Shown here: positions 44,386 to 54,580 of the stretch, one piece after another
Layout: each line of letters opens with the position of its first letter
Position numbering within the stretch: position 1 is the first letter of the stretch
Assembly (NCBI GenBank): GCA_016841565.1
Contig: JAENYX010000001.1
Span: 27,210-91,209, forward strand
DNA length: 64,000 nt
Direction: 5' to 3'
Origin: Clostridium thermobutyricum
GTDB taxonomy: Bacteria; Bacillota; Clostridia; Ch29
Program-made: the position numbers and the translations under genes
Notes under the pieces: model-generated
What the model was told of the DNA's origin: nothing
What the model saw: the letters and a program-made list of their open reading frames with translations, nothing else
The model's database searches: none

Positions 44386-45813
44386 ATGAGGATGAGTCCG
44401 GTAATGCTGGAGTTGATAGCAAAAAATATAACCGATATACCTCCACTGAAGGCAGGCGAGATTTTAGCTGCACGGGTTCTCCGGATTGAAGGGGAAATGC
44501 TGCTGTTACTGCTCAGCAACAAGACGGTACTGCATTCAAAACTCGTAGCAGATGTGGAGCTGCGGCAGGGGCAGGAAATAACTCTGATAGTAAAGAATAT
44601 AAAAGACGGCAGGATTGAGCTTACCATCGCATCCGAACAGAAGCCGGGATTAAGTAACGTGGAAAACGCACCGGACAAAAACAATATTCAGATAAGGCGG
44701 GAAAGCGTACCTATAGCACAAAAGCTTATGGAAAATACGGCGGACAAAAACAATATTCAGATAAGCCGGGAAAGCATACATATAGTCGAAAAGCTTGCGG
44801 AGAACGGACTGCCGGTAACTGCAAAAACCCTCGATGGTATACAAAGAGCAGTAAAGCATATTGTTTACCTGCAGGACAATATGGCGCTAATAGCCCGGAA
44901 CCCCATACCGGCTGAATGGGATGTAATAAACACTTCTCTCGACCAAATAGTGAAATGGATGGTTTTTGTAAAGGAAGATACAGGCCAAGGATACGTTGAA
45001 ACAGAGAAAACCATTGAACAGGAGAAGTTGCTGTTATTGATGGAAGAATTGACGGGGTCAGCCCCTGAGGATATAATAAAACTCAGGAAATTCGGACTTA
45101 AGCAAACTCCTTACAATTTGATAATGGCAAAAAATTTGAGGGAAAATAAAGGGTTTCTAGACATATTGTTGAAATTGTTTTATGGAAACCGAGATAGAGA
45201 AGGAAGGACCGACAATCGACCGGCACCGCAAAGCCCCGGTTGGATTAAATACGAGGAAAATGGAAACAAGCCTGGATCAAAAGCATTTATGACAGACAAT
45301 ATTACTGTTGAAGATGCAAAAAGTGAAATTAAGCCCATTGATATAACCAGGCTGCTGGAAAGCACTCTACGGGAAGGAAAGGATAATCCAAGGCTAAAGG
45401 CAGCTGCTGAGCTGCTGACACAAAAGACTGCCTTTCTAAATAAATCGCTGGCCAGCCAGAACCAATGCATTTTTCCGTTTCTATTTGATGGACAGGTTTC
45501 AGAATGTATAATAAGAAGAAATAAAGGTAATTCAAAAAAAAGTGAACAGAAGCCTGAAGTAATTGAGTTGGAAATAGATACTCACCTTTCATTCCTTGGC
45601 AGGATAAAGGCGCTCATAAGGTCCAGCGGAAAGGATATTGACTGTAGCTTTTCTGTTGAATCAGAGGATACAAAAGAATTGATTGAAAAGAATAAACATG
45701 ATTTATTGAAGTGCATAAAAAAAGCCGGCTTTAGGGTTACAGGATTGAACTGTAAAAAATTTAGTCAAGAGACTAAAAAAACAGTGGACAAGTTTGTTGA
45801 TTTGAAGGTGTAG
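44386..45813 (+). CDS. FliK-like protein of unknown function (YlqG position)
   Basis: A 475-residue protein not recognised with certainty. Residues about 20-90 look like a beta-barrel (GEILAARVLRIEGEMLLLLLSNKTVL..GQEITLIVKNI), the middle is helical and charged, and the last 110 residues (FPFLFDGQVSECIIRR...VIELEIDTHLSFLGRIKALIRSS) resemble the FliK C-terminal domain. Residues 97-142 contain a tandem 23-residue duplication (DKNNIQIxRES..). It is paired with an FlhB-C-like gene 2 bases downstream, which recalls the FliK-FlhB interaction. In Bacillus the same spot holds ylqG. Function not established. Confidence 0.7.
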   Translation: MRMSPVMLELIAKNITDIPPLKAGEILAARVLRIEGEMLLLLLSNKTVLHSKLVADVELRQGQEITLIVKNIKDGRIELTIASEQKPGLSNVENAPDKNNIQIRRESVPIAQKLMENTADKNNIQISRESIHIVEKLAENGLPVTAKTLDGIQRAVKHIVYLQDNMALIARNPIPAEWDVINTSLDQIVKWMVFVKEDTGQGYVETEKTIEQEKLLLLMEELTGSAPEDIIKLRKFGLKQTPYNLIMAKNLRENKGFLDILLKLFYGNRDREGRTDNRPAPQSPGWIKYEENGNKPGSKAFMTDNITVEDAKSEIKPIDITRLLESTLREGKDNPRLKAAAELLTQKTAFLNKSLASQNQCIFPFLFDGQVSECIIRRNKGNSKKSEQKPEVIELEIDTHLSFLGRIKALIRSSGKDIDCSFSVESEDTKELIEKNKHDLLKCIKKAGFRVTGLNCKKFSQETKKTVDKFVDLKV

Positions 45814-45815
45814 CT

Positions 45816-46109
45816 ATGGAGGAAAATCGTGTTGCTGCTTCAATTAAATACAATGCGCAGGATGGAGCTCCGAGATTGTCGGCATACGGACAAGGGTTTG
45901 TCGCGGATAAAATATTGGAGATAGCTGCCCAGGCCGGAGTTCCGGTATACAGGGAGGAAAACCTTGCTATGCAGTTGGGGAGTATAGAAGTAGGCAAGGA
46001 AATACCTCCGGAATTATATGAGGTAGTGGCTGAAGTTCTATCCTTTATATACTGTCTCAACCGTAAAAAAGGGGATGAAAAGAATGGTTTCGGGCAAGGC
46101 ACTGGGTGA
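45816..46109 (+). CDS. Orphan FlhB C-terminal-domain-like protein (YlqH position)
   Basis: A 97-residue protein matching the cytoplasmic domain of FlhB/EscU after the NPTH cleavage point: AASIKYNAQDGAPRLSAYGQGFVADKILEIAAQAGVPVYREENLAMQLGSIEVGKEIPPELYEVVAEVLSFIY. Membrane helices and the NPTH motif are missing. Such stand-alone proteins (YlqH, FlhX) can replace the cleaved FlhB tail in export switching. It overlaps yraN by 26 bases and follows the FliK-like gene. Confidence 0.9.
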   Translation: MEENRVAASIKYNAQDGAPRLSAYGQGFVADKILEIAAQAGVPVYREENLAMQLGSIEVGKEIPPELYEVVAEVLSFIYCLNRKKGDEKNGFGQGTG

Positions 46110-46452
46110 AATGGGAGAAAAGGCCGCCAGGTCATATCTGGAAGGGATTGGATATCAAATAATACAGGCAAATTACCGGGATAAGCTGGGTGAATTGGAT
46201 CTTGTTGCCTTTGACGATAAAGTTCTTGCTTTTATAGAAGTGAAGACCAGGAGAAGCACAAGGTACGGGAGACCCTGTGAAGCCGTTGACAGGATAAAAC
46301 AAAAGAAGATTGCAAAGGTGGCGCTGTCCTATCTGGCAAAAAATAAAATACTTCACAAGCAAATAAGGTTTGATGTGGTTGAAGTAATTATATGGGATAA
46401 TCAGGTCAGGCAAATCCGGCTGGTAAAGGATGCATTTGATACCGTCAGGTAA
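46084..46452 (+). CDS. UPF0102 family protein YraN (endonuclease-like)
   Basis: A 122-residue protein with the restriction-endonuclease-like core GELDLVA (Glu37, Asp39) and FIEVKTRR (Glu52, Lys54), the PD-(D/E)xK arrangement. YraN proteins are thought to be Holliday-junction-type or DNA-processing nucleases, and they lie beside comM/dprA in many genomes, as here. The ATG at 46075 abuts the GGGG ribosome-binding site, so 46084 is preferred. After its stop, 168 bases hold nothing recognisable. Confidence 0.93.
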   Translation: MVSGKALGEMGEKAARSYLEGIGYQIIQANYRDKLGELDLVAFDDKVLAFIEVKTRRSTRYGRPCEAVDRIKQKKIAKVALSYLAKNKILHKQIRFDVVEVIIWDNQVRQIRLVKDAFDTVR

Positions 46453-46620
46453 GCGCCGACCAGGCTTGGAAATTCTTATCCGTATGCCTCTTACGCTCCT
46501 TCAACTGAGCATGCAAAAACTCCGCTGCAAATGATTTGATGCCTGTTTGTGAACTGTAAACTGCAAACCAGCGACAAGTACCTGGCATATTGTAACTGAA
46601 TTAAAAGAAGGGTGATTTTA

Positions 46621-48132
46621 ATGCTGTCAAAGATATACAGCTGTTGCTTTTTAGGACTGGACGGATACTGCGTTGAGATAGAAACCTTTATATCCAACGG
46701 CCTTCCATCATGCGCAATAGTTGGACTGCCCGATGCAGCGGTGAACGAATCAAAGGAAAGGGTTAGGTCGGCTATCAAGAATTCCGGCATGGAGTTTCCG
46801 CTTAGCAGGATAACCGTTAATATGGCACCGGCAGACATAAGGAAAGAAGGAGCATTTTACGATTTACCAATAGCATTGGGCATACTGCTGTCATCGAGAC
46901 AAATTTCATCCGAATTCTCCCAGGAGAGTACTGCCTTTATCGGCGAGCTATCCCTTGGCGGGCAGGTCAAAGGCGTTAAGGGTGTGCTGACCATGGTAAT
47001 CACACTCAAGGAAATGGGATTTAAAAGAATAGTGCTGCCCCAGGAAAACGCAGAGGAAGCTTCCATTGTTGAAGGAATGAAGATTATAGGGGTGAAATCC
47101 CTGGAAAATGCAGTGGAGTTTTTATATAACCCCGATAAATATCCGTGCTATAAAAGGAAGCATAAATGGCAGAAGTGTGCTGAACAAAAACTTGACTTCA
47201 GTGATGTGAAGGGACAGGAGAATGCAAAACGGGCACTGGAGATAGCAGCAGCCGGCATGCACAACATAATTCTCATAGGTCCTCCCGGATCCGGGAAAAC
47301 AATGCTGGCTAAAAGGCTGCCGACAATTTTACCCGATCTAAACCAGGAACAAGCCCTTGAAGTAACAAAAATATACAGTATTGCAGGAAAACTCAAAGGG
47401 AAGTCGGTTATAAAAAGCCCTCCCTTCAGGACACCCCATCATACCATTTCTGCTATTGCTTTGGTAGGTGGAGGCAGCATACCCAAACCCGGAGAAATAA
47501 GTCTTGCCCATCAGGGTGTTTTATTTTTGGATGAAATGCCGGAGTTTCCCAGGAGAGTCCTGGAAGTGTTGAGACAGCCGCTGGAAAATGAAACAATTAC
47601 AGTCGCAAGGGTAAATGCAACCTTCTCCTTTCCGGCCAAATTTTTACTTGCTGCCAGTGCAAACCCCTGCCCCTGCGGATACTATGGAGATAACCGAAAG
47701 GAATGCAGGTGCTCACCGAATGATATTCAGAAATATTTTGGCAGGATATCTGGGCCATTGATGGATAGGATTGACCTTCAGATTGAAGTGTCAAGGGTTG
47801 ATATTATGGACCTTGAGCAAAAAGAAAACGGCTTGACTTCGGCACAAATAAAAGAAAGAGTAATCAAAGCACGCAGACTCCAATATAATAGGTTGATAGG
47901 CAAAGGGATTATGTATAACTCACAGCTCTCCATTAAGGATATAGAGGAGAATTGCTCGGTTACCGCCCACGCCATGGAATTTTTGAATATGACCTACAGC
48001 AACTTGAGTCTCAGCGCCAGAGGATATGTGAAGGTGCTCAAGATAGCTCGGACCATTGCAGACCTTGCATGCAGGGAAAGCGTGGAAACAGAGGATATTG
48101 CCGAAGCACTGCAGTACAGAATTCCCAATTAA
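46621..48132 (+). CDS. comM: YifB/ComM family Mg-chelatase-like AAA+ ATPase
   Basis: Product of 503 residues. An N-terminal Lon-protease-like fold (GLPSCAIVGLPDAAVNESKERVRSAIKNSG; NMAPADIRKEGAFYDLPIA) is followed by an AAA+ domain with GPPGSGKT, FLDEMPEF and a four-Cys insert (ANPCPCGYYGDNRKECRCSP). In Vibrio, ComM is a branch-migration helicase used in natural transformation. Its neighbour dprA acts in the same process. ATG 46621 has AGAAGGGTG upstream; a GTG 9 bases earlier lies within that signal. Confidence 0.95.
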   Translation: MLSKIYSCCFLGLDGYCVEIETFISNGLPSCAIVGLPDAAVNESKERVRSAIKNSGMEFPLSRITVNMAPADIRKEGAFYDLPIALGILLSSRQISSEFSQESTAFIGELSLGGQVKGVKGVLTMVITLKEMGFKRIVLPQENAEEASIVEGMKIIGVKSLENAVEFLYNPDKYPCYKRKHKWQKCAEQKLDFSDVKGQENAKRALEIAAAGMHNIILIGPPGSGKTMLAKRLPTILPDLNQEQALEVTKIYSIAGKLKGKSVIKSPPFRTPHHTISAIALVGGGSIPKPGEISLAHQGVLFLDEMPEFPRRVLEVLRQPLENETITVARVNATFSFPAKFLLAASANPCPCGYYGDNRKECRCSPNDIQKYFGRISGPLMDRIDLQIEVSRVDIMDLEQKENGLTSAQIKERVIKARRLQYNRLIGKGIMYNSQLSIKDIEENCSVTAHAMEFLNMTYSNLSLSARGYVKVLKIARTIADLACRESVETEDIAEALQYRIPN

Positions 48133-48145
48133 GAGGTGAGGAACC

Positions 48146-49246
48146 ATGGAACAGGACAAATATTTAATCTGGCTGTCCGGAATAAAAAAATTTGGCGGTA
48201 TCAGAATCAAGAGGCTAATGGAGCATTTTGGCTCGGCTAAGGCAGTATGGGAGGCCAGTCCCGAGGAATTAAAAAAAATTAAGGGTATTGACAGGGAATT
48301 GTGCAGGCTAATTACTATTAACAGAAACGAGGAAAGATTGGAGCACTGCATGGACAGTCTTAGAAAGCATAATATTTCGACCATAGCCATATCATCGGGT
48401 TACTATCCAAAGCTGCTCAAAGAAACATATAACCCGCCTTATTTGTTATATGTAAAGGGTGACAAGAGTGTACTGAAGAAAAACTGTATAGCAATTGTCG
48501 GTTCAAGGAATGCAAGCTACTATGGAAAAAAAGTGGCTTTCAAACTTGCCGAACAGCTCTCGCGGGCGGGATATACAATTGTAAGCGGGCTGGCCAGGGG
48601 TATAGACAGTTATGCCCATAAAGGCGCTCTGGCGGTGGGAGGCTCAACAATAGCAGTAATGGGAAATGGTCTGGATATCATATATCCAAGGGAGAATTTT
48701 CAGTTGATGAGGGAAATTTCAAATAGTGGATTATTGCTAAGCGAGTATCCTCCCGGGACCAGTCCTTTGCGCGGTAATTTTCCGGCACGCAACAGGCTTA
48801 TAAGCGGGCTCTCCTTAGGGGTGGTGGTTGTGGAAGCTTCCGAAAGGAGCGGAGCATTAATTACAGCAGATTTTGCACTGGAACAGAACAGGGAGGTATT
48901 TGCCGTGCCCGGAAACATAAACAGCATGACGAGTACCGGTACAAACAATCTGATAAAACAGGGAGCAAAGATTGTAAATCAGGTGGAAGACATATTGGAA
49001 GAATTCCCGTCGATAATACGGGAGAAACAGATCAAAAAAGATGGCAGCGGCGGGTTAAATAGCGTGATTAGTGGAAAAACTGAAGACAAAGTGCTTAAAC
49101 TGATATCGGCACAACCTATTCATATAGAGGAATTGCTGGCCGAAAGCTGCCTTAAGATAAATGAACTAAACGCTCTGATAACCTTTCTTGAGGCTCAAGG
49201 GCGCATAAAAAGACTACCCGGTAATTATTTCGTAGTTAAGGAATGA
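48146..49246 (+). CDS. dprA: DNA processing protein DprA
   Basis: Product of 366 residues. A SAM-like helical N terminus (to about 75), the Rossmann DNA-binding core (IAIVGSRNASYYGKKVAFKLAEQL; SGLARGIDSYAHKGAL; TIAVMGNGLD; YPPGTSP; FPARNRLISGLS) and a C-terminal winged helix of about 60 residues. Loads RecA on incoming single-stranded DNA. The last four bases contain the ATGA that could have been, but is not, the topA start. Confidence 0.97.
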   Translation: MEQDKYLIWLSGIKKFGGIRIKRLMEHFGSAKAVWEASPEELKKIKGIDRELCRLITINRNEERLEHCMDSLRKHNISTIAISSGYYPKLLKETYNPPYLLYVKGDKSVLKKNCIAIVGSRNASYYGKKVAFKLAEQLSRAGYTIVSGLARGIDSYAHKGALAVGGSTIAVMGNGLDIIYPRENFQLMREISNSGLLLSEYPPGTSPLRGNFPARNRLISGLSLGVVVVEASERSGALITADFALEQNREVFAVPGNINSMTSTGTNNLIKQGAKIVNQVEDILEEFPSIIREKQIKKDGSGGLNSVISGKTEDKVLKLISAQPIHIEELLAESCLKINELNALITFLEAQGRIKRLPGNYFVVKE

Positions 49247-49260
49247 CGGAGGTGAAAGGA

Positions 49261-51327
49261 TTGACAAAATACCTGGTAATTGTAGAATCACCGGCCAAGG
49301 CAAAAACAATCAAAAAATTCCTGGGAAAAGGCTATAAAATTGAAGCATCAATGGGACATGTCAGGGATTTGCCCAAGAGTCAGATGGGTATAGATAAAGA
49401 AAAGGGCTTCGAGCCAAAATATATAACCATAAGAGGAAAAGGACCGGTTGTTGATAGGATAAGAAAAACAGCAAAGGATGCCGAAAAGATACTGCTAGCC
49501 ACCGACCCCGATAGAGAAGGGGAGGCAATTTCATGGCATCTTGCCAATATACTCAATATTGATACTAAATCATCCTGCAGAATAGAATTTAATGAGATAA
49601 CAAAGGATGCAATCAAAAAGGCTGTCAAGAATCCCAGACCTATAGACAGCAGACTGGTAGAGGCCCAGCAGGCCAGAAGAATTGTAGACCGCTTGGTGGG
49701 GTACGAGATAAGTCCGCTTTTATGGAAAAAGGTAAAGAAGGGCTTAAGCGCAGGCAGAGTCCAATCGGTTGCGGTTAAACTAATCTGTGACCGTGAGAAG
49801 CAGATAGAAAAATTTGAACCCCAGGAATACTGGAGGTTGTTCGCAGAATTATATAAGGAACGAAAGAAGGATGGCTTTCAGGCAGAGTTGCATTCCCACA
49901 GGGGCCAAAAGATTTCAGTCGGTAACAGGGAGGAAATGGATGAAATACTTGCCGGAATAAAGGGCAAAGATTTTACGGTATCCCAGGTGAAGCTGGGTAA
50001 AAAAACCAGAAGCCCTTATCCTCCATACACAACAAGCAATTTACAGCAGGATGCCCACAATAAGCTGGGATTTACGGTGAAAAGGACCATGATGGCAGCT
50101 CAGCAATTATATGAGGGAATTGATATTCAAGGAGAGGAATCGGAAGGCCTGATTACATATATGAGAACCGATTCGGTCAGAGTATCGGAGGTTGCTCTGG
50201 GACAGGTCAGGGATTTGATAAAGAAAGAATGGGGAGGAAGCTTTCTGCCAGACAAGCCCAGGTATTACAAAGGCAGGAAAGGGGCCCAGGAAGCTCACGA
50301 AGCCATAAGACCGACGTCTGTTTACAGGAGTCCGGACAGCCTAAAAGCATCACTAACTTCCGACCAGTTTAAAATATACAGTTTGATATGGAAGAGATTT
50401 GTAGCTTCACAGATGAGCAATGCCCAGTACAATACGCAAAACGTAAGCATAGGATGTGGAGACTATATTTTTAAAGCCTCTGGCCTTACTATTGTATTTA
50501 AAGGGTTTTTGCAGGTAATGGAGGATGACCAGGAGAATAAGCAAAGTAAAATACCGCCGTTAAAGGAAGGAGATTTACTCAAAGTAAAAAGAATAGAAGA
50601 CAAACAGTATTTTACACAGCCTCCTGCAAGATACACAGAAGCTTCATTAATTAAGACTCTTGAAGAAGATGGTATAGGAAGGCCCAGCACCTACGCTCCT
50701 GTTATTTCAACCATACTGCAGCGCGGCTATGTAGAAAAGGAGAAAAAATCGCTTCTCCCTACCTATTTGGGCAATATCGTGAATGAAGTTATGACAGAAT
50801 ATTTTGGAGAAATTGTCGATGTGGAATTTACAGCAGGAATGGAAGAGAAACTGGATGAAATAGAGGATAACGGCCTTGAATGGCGGAAGGTGGTAGCGGA
50901 TTTCTATAATCCCCTTGAGTCAATGGTGGAAGAAGCCGAGAAAAAAATGGAAAAGATTATTATACAGGAAAAAGAGACCGATGAGATTTGTGAACTGTGC
51001 GGAAGGAATATGGTAATAAAGCATGGGAAATACGGAAAATTTCTGGCTTGTCCCGGTTTTCCCGAATGCCGTAATACAAAACCGTTTTTGGAAAAGGTAG
51101 GCGTTCAATGTCCTAAGTGCAAGGGGGATATTGTCCTTAAAAGAACCAAAAAAGGCAGAGTTTTTTATGGATGCAGCAGGTATCCGGATTGTGATTTTAT
51201 GACCTGGAACAAACCAAAGGATGAGAAATGCAATGTTTGCGGTCAGCAGCTCTGGGAAGCCAAGGGAAAGAAAAAAAACGATACCGTATGCCTTAACGAT
51301 AAATGCGAGAATTACAATAATGATTAG
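49261..51327 (+). CDS. topA: DNA topoisomerase I
   Basis: A 688-residue type IA topoisomerase that relaxes negative supercoils. Toprim motif [13 protein letters not shown] (81-93), active-site Tyr300 in TYMRTDS, and three C-terminal four-Cys zinc modules (CELC..; CPKC..; CNVC..). The frame can be read from ATG 49243, but GGAGGTG at 49247-49253 sets the TTG at 49261 as start, giving [16 protein letters not shown]. Bacillus has trmFO and xerC next; both are missing here. Confidence 0.97.
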   Translation: MTKYLVIVESPAKAKTIKKFLGKGYKIEASMGHVRDLPKSQMGIDKEKGFEPKYITIRGKGPVVDRIRKTAKDAEKILLATDPDREGEAISWHLANILNIDTKSSCRIEFNEITKDAIKKAVKNPRPIDSRLVEAQQARRIVDRLVGYEISPLLWKKVKKGLSAGRVQSVAVKLICDREKQIEKFEPQEYWRLFAELYKERKKDGFQAELHSHRGQKISVGNREEMDEILAGIKGKDFTVSQVKLGKKTRSPYPPYTTSNLQQDAHNKLGFTVKRTMMAAQQLYEGIDIQGEESEGLITYMRTDSVRVSEVALGQVRDLIKKEWGGSFLPDKPRYYKGRKGAQEAHEAIRPTSVYRSPDSLKASLTSDQFKIYSLIWKRFVASQMSNAQYNTQNVSIGCGDYIFKASGLTIVFKGFLQVMEDDQENKQSKIPPLKEGDLLKVKRIEDKQYFTQPPARYTEASLIKTLEEDGIGRPSTYAPVISTILQRGYVEKEKKSLLPTYLGNIVNEVMTEYFGEIVDVEFTAGMEEKLDEIEDNGLEWRKVVADFYNPLESMVEEAEKKMEKIIIQEKETDEICELCGRNMVIKHGKYGKFLACPGFPECRNTKPFLEKVGVQCPKCKGDIVLKRTKKGRVFYGCSRYPDCDFMTWNKPKDEKCNVCGQQLWEAKGKKKNDTVCLNDKCENYNND

Positions 51328-51374
51328 AACCGGTAAAGAACTTTTGTGTAATTTTCTTTAAGGTGGTGTTTAGT

Positions 51375-51905
51375 ATGCTAAAGGGGACAACTATTGTAGC
51401 TGTTAGAAGAGATGGTAAAGCAGCTATTGCCGGGGACGGGCAGATAACCTTGGGTGAAAGTACCATAATGAAGCATTCGGCTAAAAAGGTCAGGAGAATA
51501 TACAACGATAAGGTCTTGATTGGATTTGCGGGTTCGGTTGCAGATGCCCTTACTCTGACGGTGAAGTTTGAGGGTAAGCTTGAGCAATACGGAGGAAACC
51601 TGAAAAGGGCTTCGGTAGAGCTTGCAAAAGAATGGAGAACAGATAAGATACTTAGAAAGTTGGAGGCAATGCTTATAGCCATAGACAATGAAGCCCTGCT
51701 TGTAATCTCAGGTAACGGAGAAGTCATTGAACCCGACGACCATGTCATTGCAGTGGGATCGGGAGGGCCCTACGCCCTGGCAGCAGCAAAAGCATTATAC
51801 GGGAATACACAACTGGAGGCGGGAGAGATTGCAGAGAGGGCATTGAAAATAGCATCTGCAATATGCGTTTATACAAATGACAACATATCGGTATTGGAGT
51901 TATAG
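51375..51905 (+). CDS. hslV: ATP-dependent protease subunit HslV
   Basis: Product of 176 residues. Proteasome-like peptidase of the HslUV complex. The catalytic Thr follows a four-residue propeptide (MLKG, then TTIVAVRR), so the nucleophile is Thr5 as in Thermotoga, not the Ser of Bacillus Cod[14 protein letters not shown] and [12 protein letters not shown] are conserved. AAGGTGG precedes the ATG; upstream GTG codons lie inside that signal. Confidence 0.97.
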   Translation: MLKGTTIVAVRRDGKAAIAGDGQITLGESTIMKHSAKKVRRIYNDKVLIGFAGSVADALTLTVKFEGKLEQYGGNLKRASVELAKEWRTDKILRKLEAMLIAIDNEALLVISGNGEVIEPDDHVIAVGSGGPYALAAAKALYGNTQLEAGEIAERALKIASAICVYTNDNISVLEL

Positions 51906-51923
51906 TGTTAAAGGAGAGATGTT

Positions 51924-53321
51924 ATGGTGAAAGAGTTAACTCCCTTTGAAATAGTGAAACTGCTGGATAATTACATTGTGGGCCAGGAGAAAGCGAAGAA
52001 ATCGGTGGCAGTGGCTCTTAGGAACAGATACAGAAGGAGGCAGCTAACCGAAGAACTGCAGGAAGAGATAAGGCCCAAAAATATTCTTATGGTGGGTCCC
52101 ACCGGTGTTGGAAAAACCGAGATTGCCAGAAGGCTGGCCAAGATTGTTGATGCGCCCTTTATAAAGGTGGAGGCTACTAAATTCACAGAGGTCGGTTATG
52201 TGGGAAGAGATGTTGATTCCATGGTAAGGGACCTGGTGGAGACCTCTATCAGGATGGTGAAAAGTTCAATGGTGGAGGGAGTTCAGGAGAAAGCCCAGGC
52301 TGCGGCACATGAGAGAATAATTGAAATACTGGTACCTGCGTCAAAAAAAGAGACTTCCTTCAAAAACCCGTTGGAAATGCTGTTTGGAACACCGCAGCAG
52401 CATGACGGCTCAAATGATAAAGATGAAGAAGTGCAAGACATTGAAAAAGAGAGGACCATTGTAAGGTCAAAGCTGAAAATTGGCCAATTGGAGGATCAGA
52501 TAATTGAAGTGGAGACAGAAGACCGGGGAGGGACAGCGGTAGAACTGTTTACCGGGATGGGGACCGAAGAAATGAACATAAATTTCAAGGATCTTTTGGG
52601 GGGTATGCTGCCCGGAAAAAGAAAGAAAAGAAAGCTGCCTGTGAGGGAGGCCAGGAAAATACTTACCCAGGACGAAGCAAACAAGCTTTTGGATATGGAC
52701 AGGGTAACATCCGAAGCAATTAAAAAAGCCGAGCAGAATGGAATCATATTCCTGGATGAGATAGATAAGATAGCCTCGGGAGAGTATAAAGCCGGGCCCG
52801 ACGTTTCGAGGGAGGGGGTACAGAGAGATATATTGCCACTGGTTGAAGGAAGCACTGTTATGACAAAATATGGACCGGTCAGGACAGATCATATCTTGTT
52901 TATTGCAGCAGGAGCTTTCCATATAGCAAAGCCCTCCGACCTGATCCCCGAGCTTCAGGGCCGGTTCCCGATAAGAGTGGAATTAAACAACCTGAGCAAA
53001 GAGGACTTAAAATGTATACTGACACAGCCTAAAAATGCACTTATTATGCAGTATAAGGCTCTTTTAAAGACCGAGGGAGTTAATATGGAAATAAGGGAAG
53101 ACGCCCTGGAACGGATTGCAGAAATTGCGTACGGCGTCAACCAGACCCATGAGAACATAGGGGCCAGAAGGCTGCATTCCATTGCAGAGAAACTGTTTGA
53201 AGAGATTTCATATTCCGCCGCAGATCTTAAGGGAAAAAATATTGTTATAGATGGTGATTATGTCACAACCCAGCTTAAGGAGCTTATTACAGAAAAGGAT
53301 ATAAACCGGTTTATTATATAG
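51924..53321 (+). CDS. hslU: ATP-dependent protease ATPase subunit HslU
   Basis: A 465-residue AAA+ unfoldase. N-terminal [33 protein letters not shown], Walker A GPTGVGKT (58-65), [10 protein letters not shown] pore loop, FLDEIDKIA Walker B, sensor and GARRLH arginine, and a C-terminal tail ending RFII that inserts into HslV. The intermediate domain (about 110-245) is charged and variable. It follows hslV by 18 bases. Confidence 0.98.
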   Translation: MVKELTPFEIVKLLDNYIVGQEKAKKSVAVALRNRYRRRQLTEELQEEIRPKNILMVGPTGVGKTEIARRLAKIVDAPFIKVEATKFTEVGYVGRDVDSMVRDLVETSIRMVKSSMVEGVQEKAQAAAHERIIEILVPASKKETSFKNPLEMLFGTPQQHDGSNDKDEEVQDIEKERTIVRSKLKIGQLEDQIIEVETEDRGGTAVELFTGMGTEEMNINFKDLLGGMLPGKRKKRKLPVREARKILTQDEANKLLDMDRVTSEAIKKAEQNGIIFLDEIDKIASGEYKAGPDVSREGVQRDILPLVEGSTVMTKYGPVRTDHILFIAAGAFHIAKPSDLIPELQGRFPIRVELNNLSKEDLKCILTQPKNALIMQYKALLKTEGVNMEIREDALERIAEIAYGVNQTHENIGARRLHSIAEKLFEEISYSAADLKGKNIVIDGDYVTTQLKELITEKDINRFII

Positions 53322-53358
53322 ATTGCCAGCCACCGACAGCAGACGGGGAGGAACAAAA

Positions 53359-54144
53359 ATGAACAGCACACTACTGGATAAAATGAAGAAAATTAACAAG
53401 ATACTGTACTGGACAAATAAACAGCAGATTAGCTTTACTGAACTCAGCAGGATATTAAGCAAAATAATTGATGCCAATGTGTATGTGTTGGGGGTAAATG
53501 GGCATCTGACAGGTTTCACTCTGACCGAGGGATATAGCTGCAAGATTATGGAAAGGGATGTTTTGGAGGATAATAGATTCCCCACCCGTTACAGCCATGA
53601 ACTGATGGATATACAAGAGACCCGGGTGGAAGCATCCGACCATGTTGAAAGCTGTGTATTTGATGAAAAGTTGGAATGCCCTTACAAAACCCGGTATTCG
53701 GTAATTATACCAATAAACGGCGGAGGAGAGAGGCTGGGAACGTTTTTAATGACAAGATTTGATAAAGAGTTTTGCGAAGAGGATGTTGTACTGGGGGAGC
53801 ATAGTGCGACGGTAGTTGCTTTGGAAATACTTCATTATAGAAACCAAAAAACCAAGGAGGAAGCAAGGGAAAAAGCAGTGGTACAAATGGCTATGGCTAC
53901 GCTGTCCTATTCGGAACTGGAGGCTATGGATCAGATATTGAGAGAACTAAACGGAAAAGAAGGCCTTTTAATAGCCAGCAAAATAGCCGACAGGGCAGGC
54001 ATAACAAGGTCTGTTATAGTAAACGCCATGCGAAAATTCGCAAGTGCAGGAGTAATAGAATCCCGCTCCCTTGGAATGAAAGGCACTTACATTAAAATCC
54101 TCAACGATAATATAATTGAAGAGATGAAGAGATATAGAAACTAA
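53359..54144 (+). CDS. codY: GTP- and branched-chain-amino-acid-sensing global regulator CodY
   Basis: Product of 261 residues. N-terminal GAF-type ligand domain (about 1-155) with the segment RYSVIIPINGGGERLGTFLM, and a winged helix at about 195-245 (GLLIASKIADRAGITRSVIVNAMRKFASAGVIESRSLGMKGTYI). CodY represses stationary-phase genes, in Bacillus including the flagellar operon that follows here. ATG 53359 has GGGGAGG; an earlier in-frame ATG lacks a ribosome-binding site. It shares the hslVU-codY operon order with Bacillus. Confidence 0.98.
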   Translation: MNSTLLDKMKKINKILYWTNKQQISFTELSRILSKIIDANVYVLGVNGHLTGFTLTEGYSCKIMERDVLEDNRFPTRYSHELMDIQETRVEASDHVESCVFDEKLECPYKTRYSVIIPINGGGERLGTFLMTRFDKEFCEEDVVLGEHSATVVALEILHYRNQKTKEEAREKAVVQMAMATLSYSELEAMDQILRELNGKEGLLIASKIADRAGITRSVIVNAMRKFASAGVIESRSLGMKGTYIKILNDNIIEEMKRYRN

Positions 54145-54262
54145 AAATATTAGAATATTACAAAAAAAAAGAAATTTATAAAAATTTTAGTATAAAAAAG
54201 AGGAAAAATGAAAGTTATATAGAATATATGCAAAAATACAAAAATAAATTATGCTCGATAAA

Positions 54263-54337
54263 GGCAAACCCATCTAAAGATGGGGACGCAAAGCCACGGG
54301 TCTAAGGCATTTAAAATGCTATGACAGCCGGGTTGCC
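54263..54337 (+). ncRNA. Cyclic di-GMP-I riboswitch (GEMM-I) controlling the flagellar operon
   Basis: The P1 arms GGCAAACC and GGGTTGCC enclose the conserved GGGGACGCAAAGCC core, the hairpin CCATC-TAAA-GATGG and the second arm ending ATGACAGCC. This is the GEMM-I pattern almost base for base. The apical loop reads UAAA rather than the usual GAAA. It sits in a 436-base spacer, 244 bases before flgB. Downstream sequence can form alternative pairs (CCGGAA with TTCCGG, and a second TTGCCGG), so a switch is plausible, but I see no clean terminator and cannot say whether ligand turns expression on or off. Confidence 0.93.
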
Positions 54338-54580
54338 GGAAATAAAAGCATTAATTTGCATTGGCAGAAATATCTGTTGCCGGCTTCCGGGTAATAGGTA
54401 TTTTTTGTTTGTTTAATAAAATATAGCGTATAAGCAAATGGCAGGTTTCCGGCAAAAAAAGGATATACATATAAAATTATAGAAAAAGGGGGTAATCTTA
54501 GATAATCATGAAGGATTATGATGAAAAATATCGAATAGTTATTTGAAATGGTTCAATTCAAAAGCCTGGAGGTGAAAAAT

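Noticed and set aside
54183..54197. Possible CodY box (AATTTT...) between codY and flgB
   Set aside because: Only about 9 of 15 positions match the CodY consensus in very AT-rich DNA, no better than chance.
54362..54406. Terminator after the riboswitch
   Set aside because: A weak hairpin exists but the T6 run is about 18 bases further on, too far for a standard intrinsic terminator.
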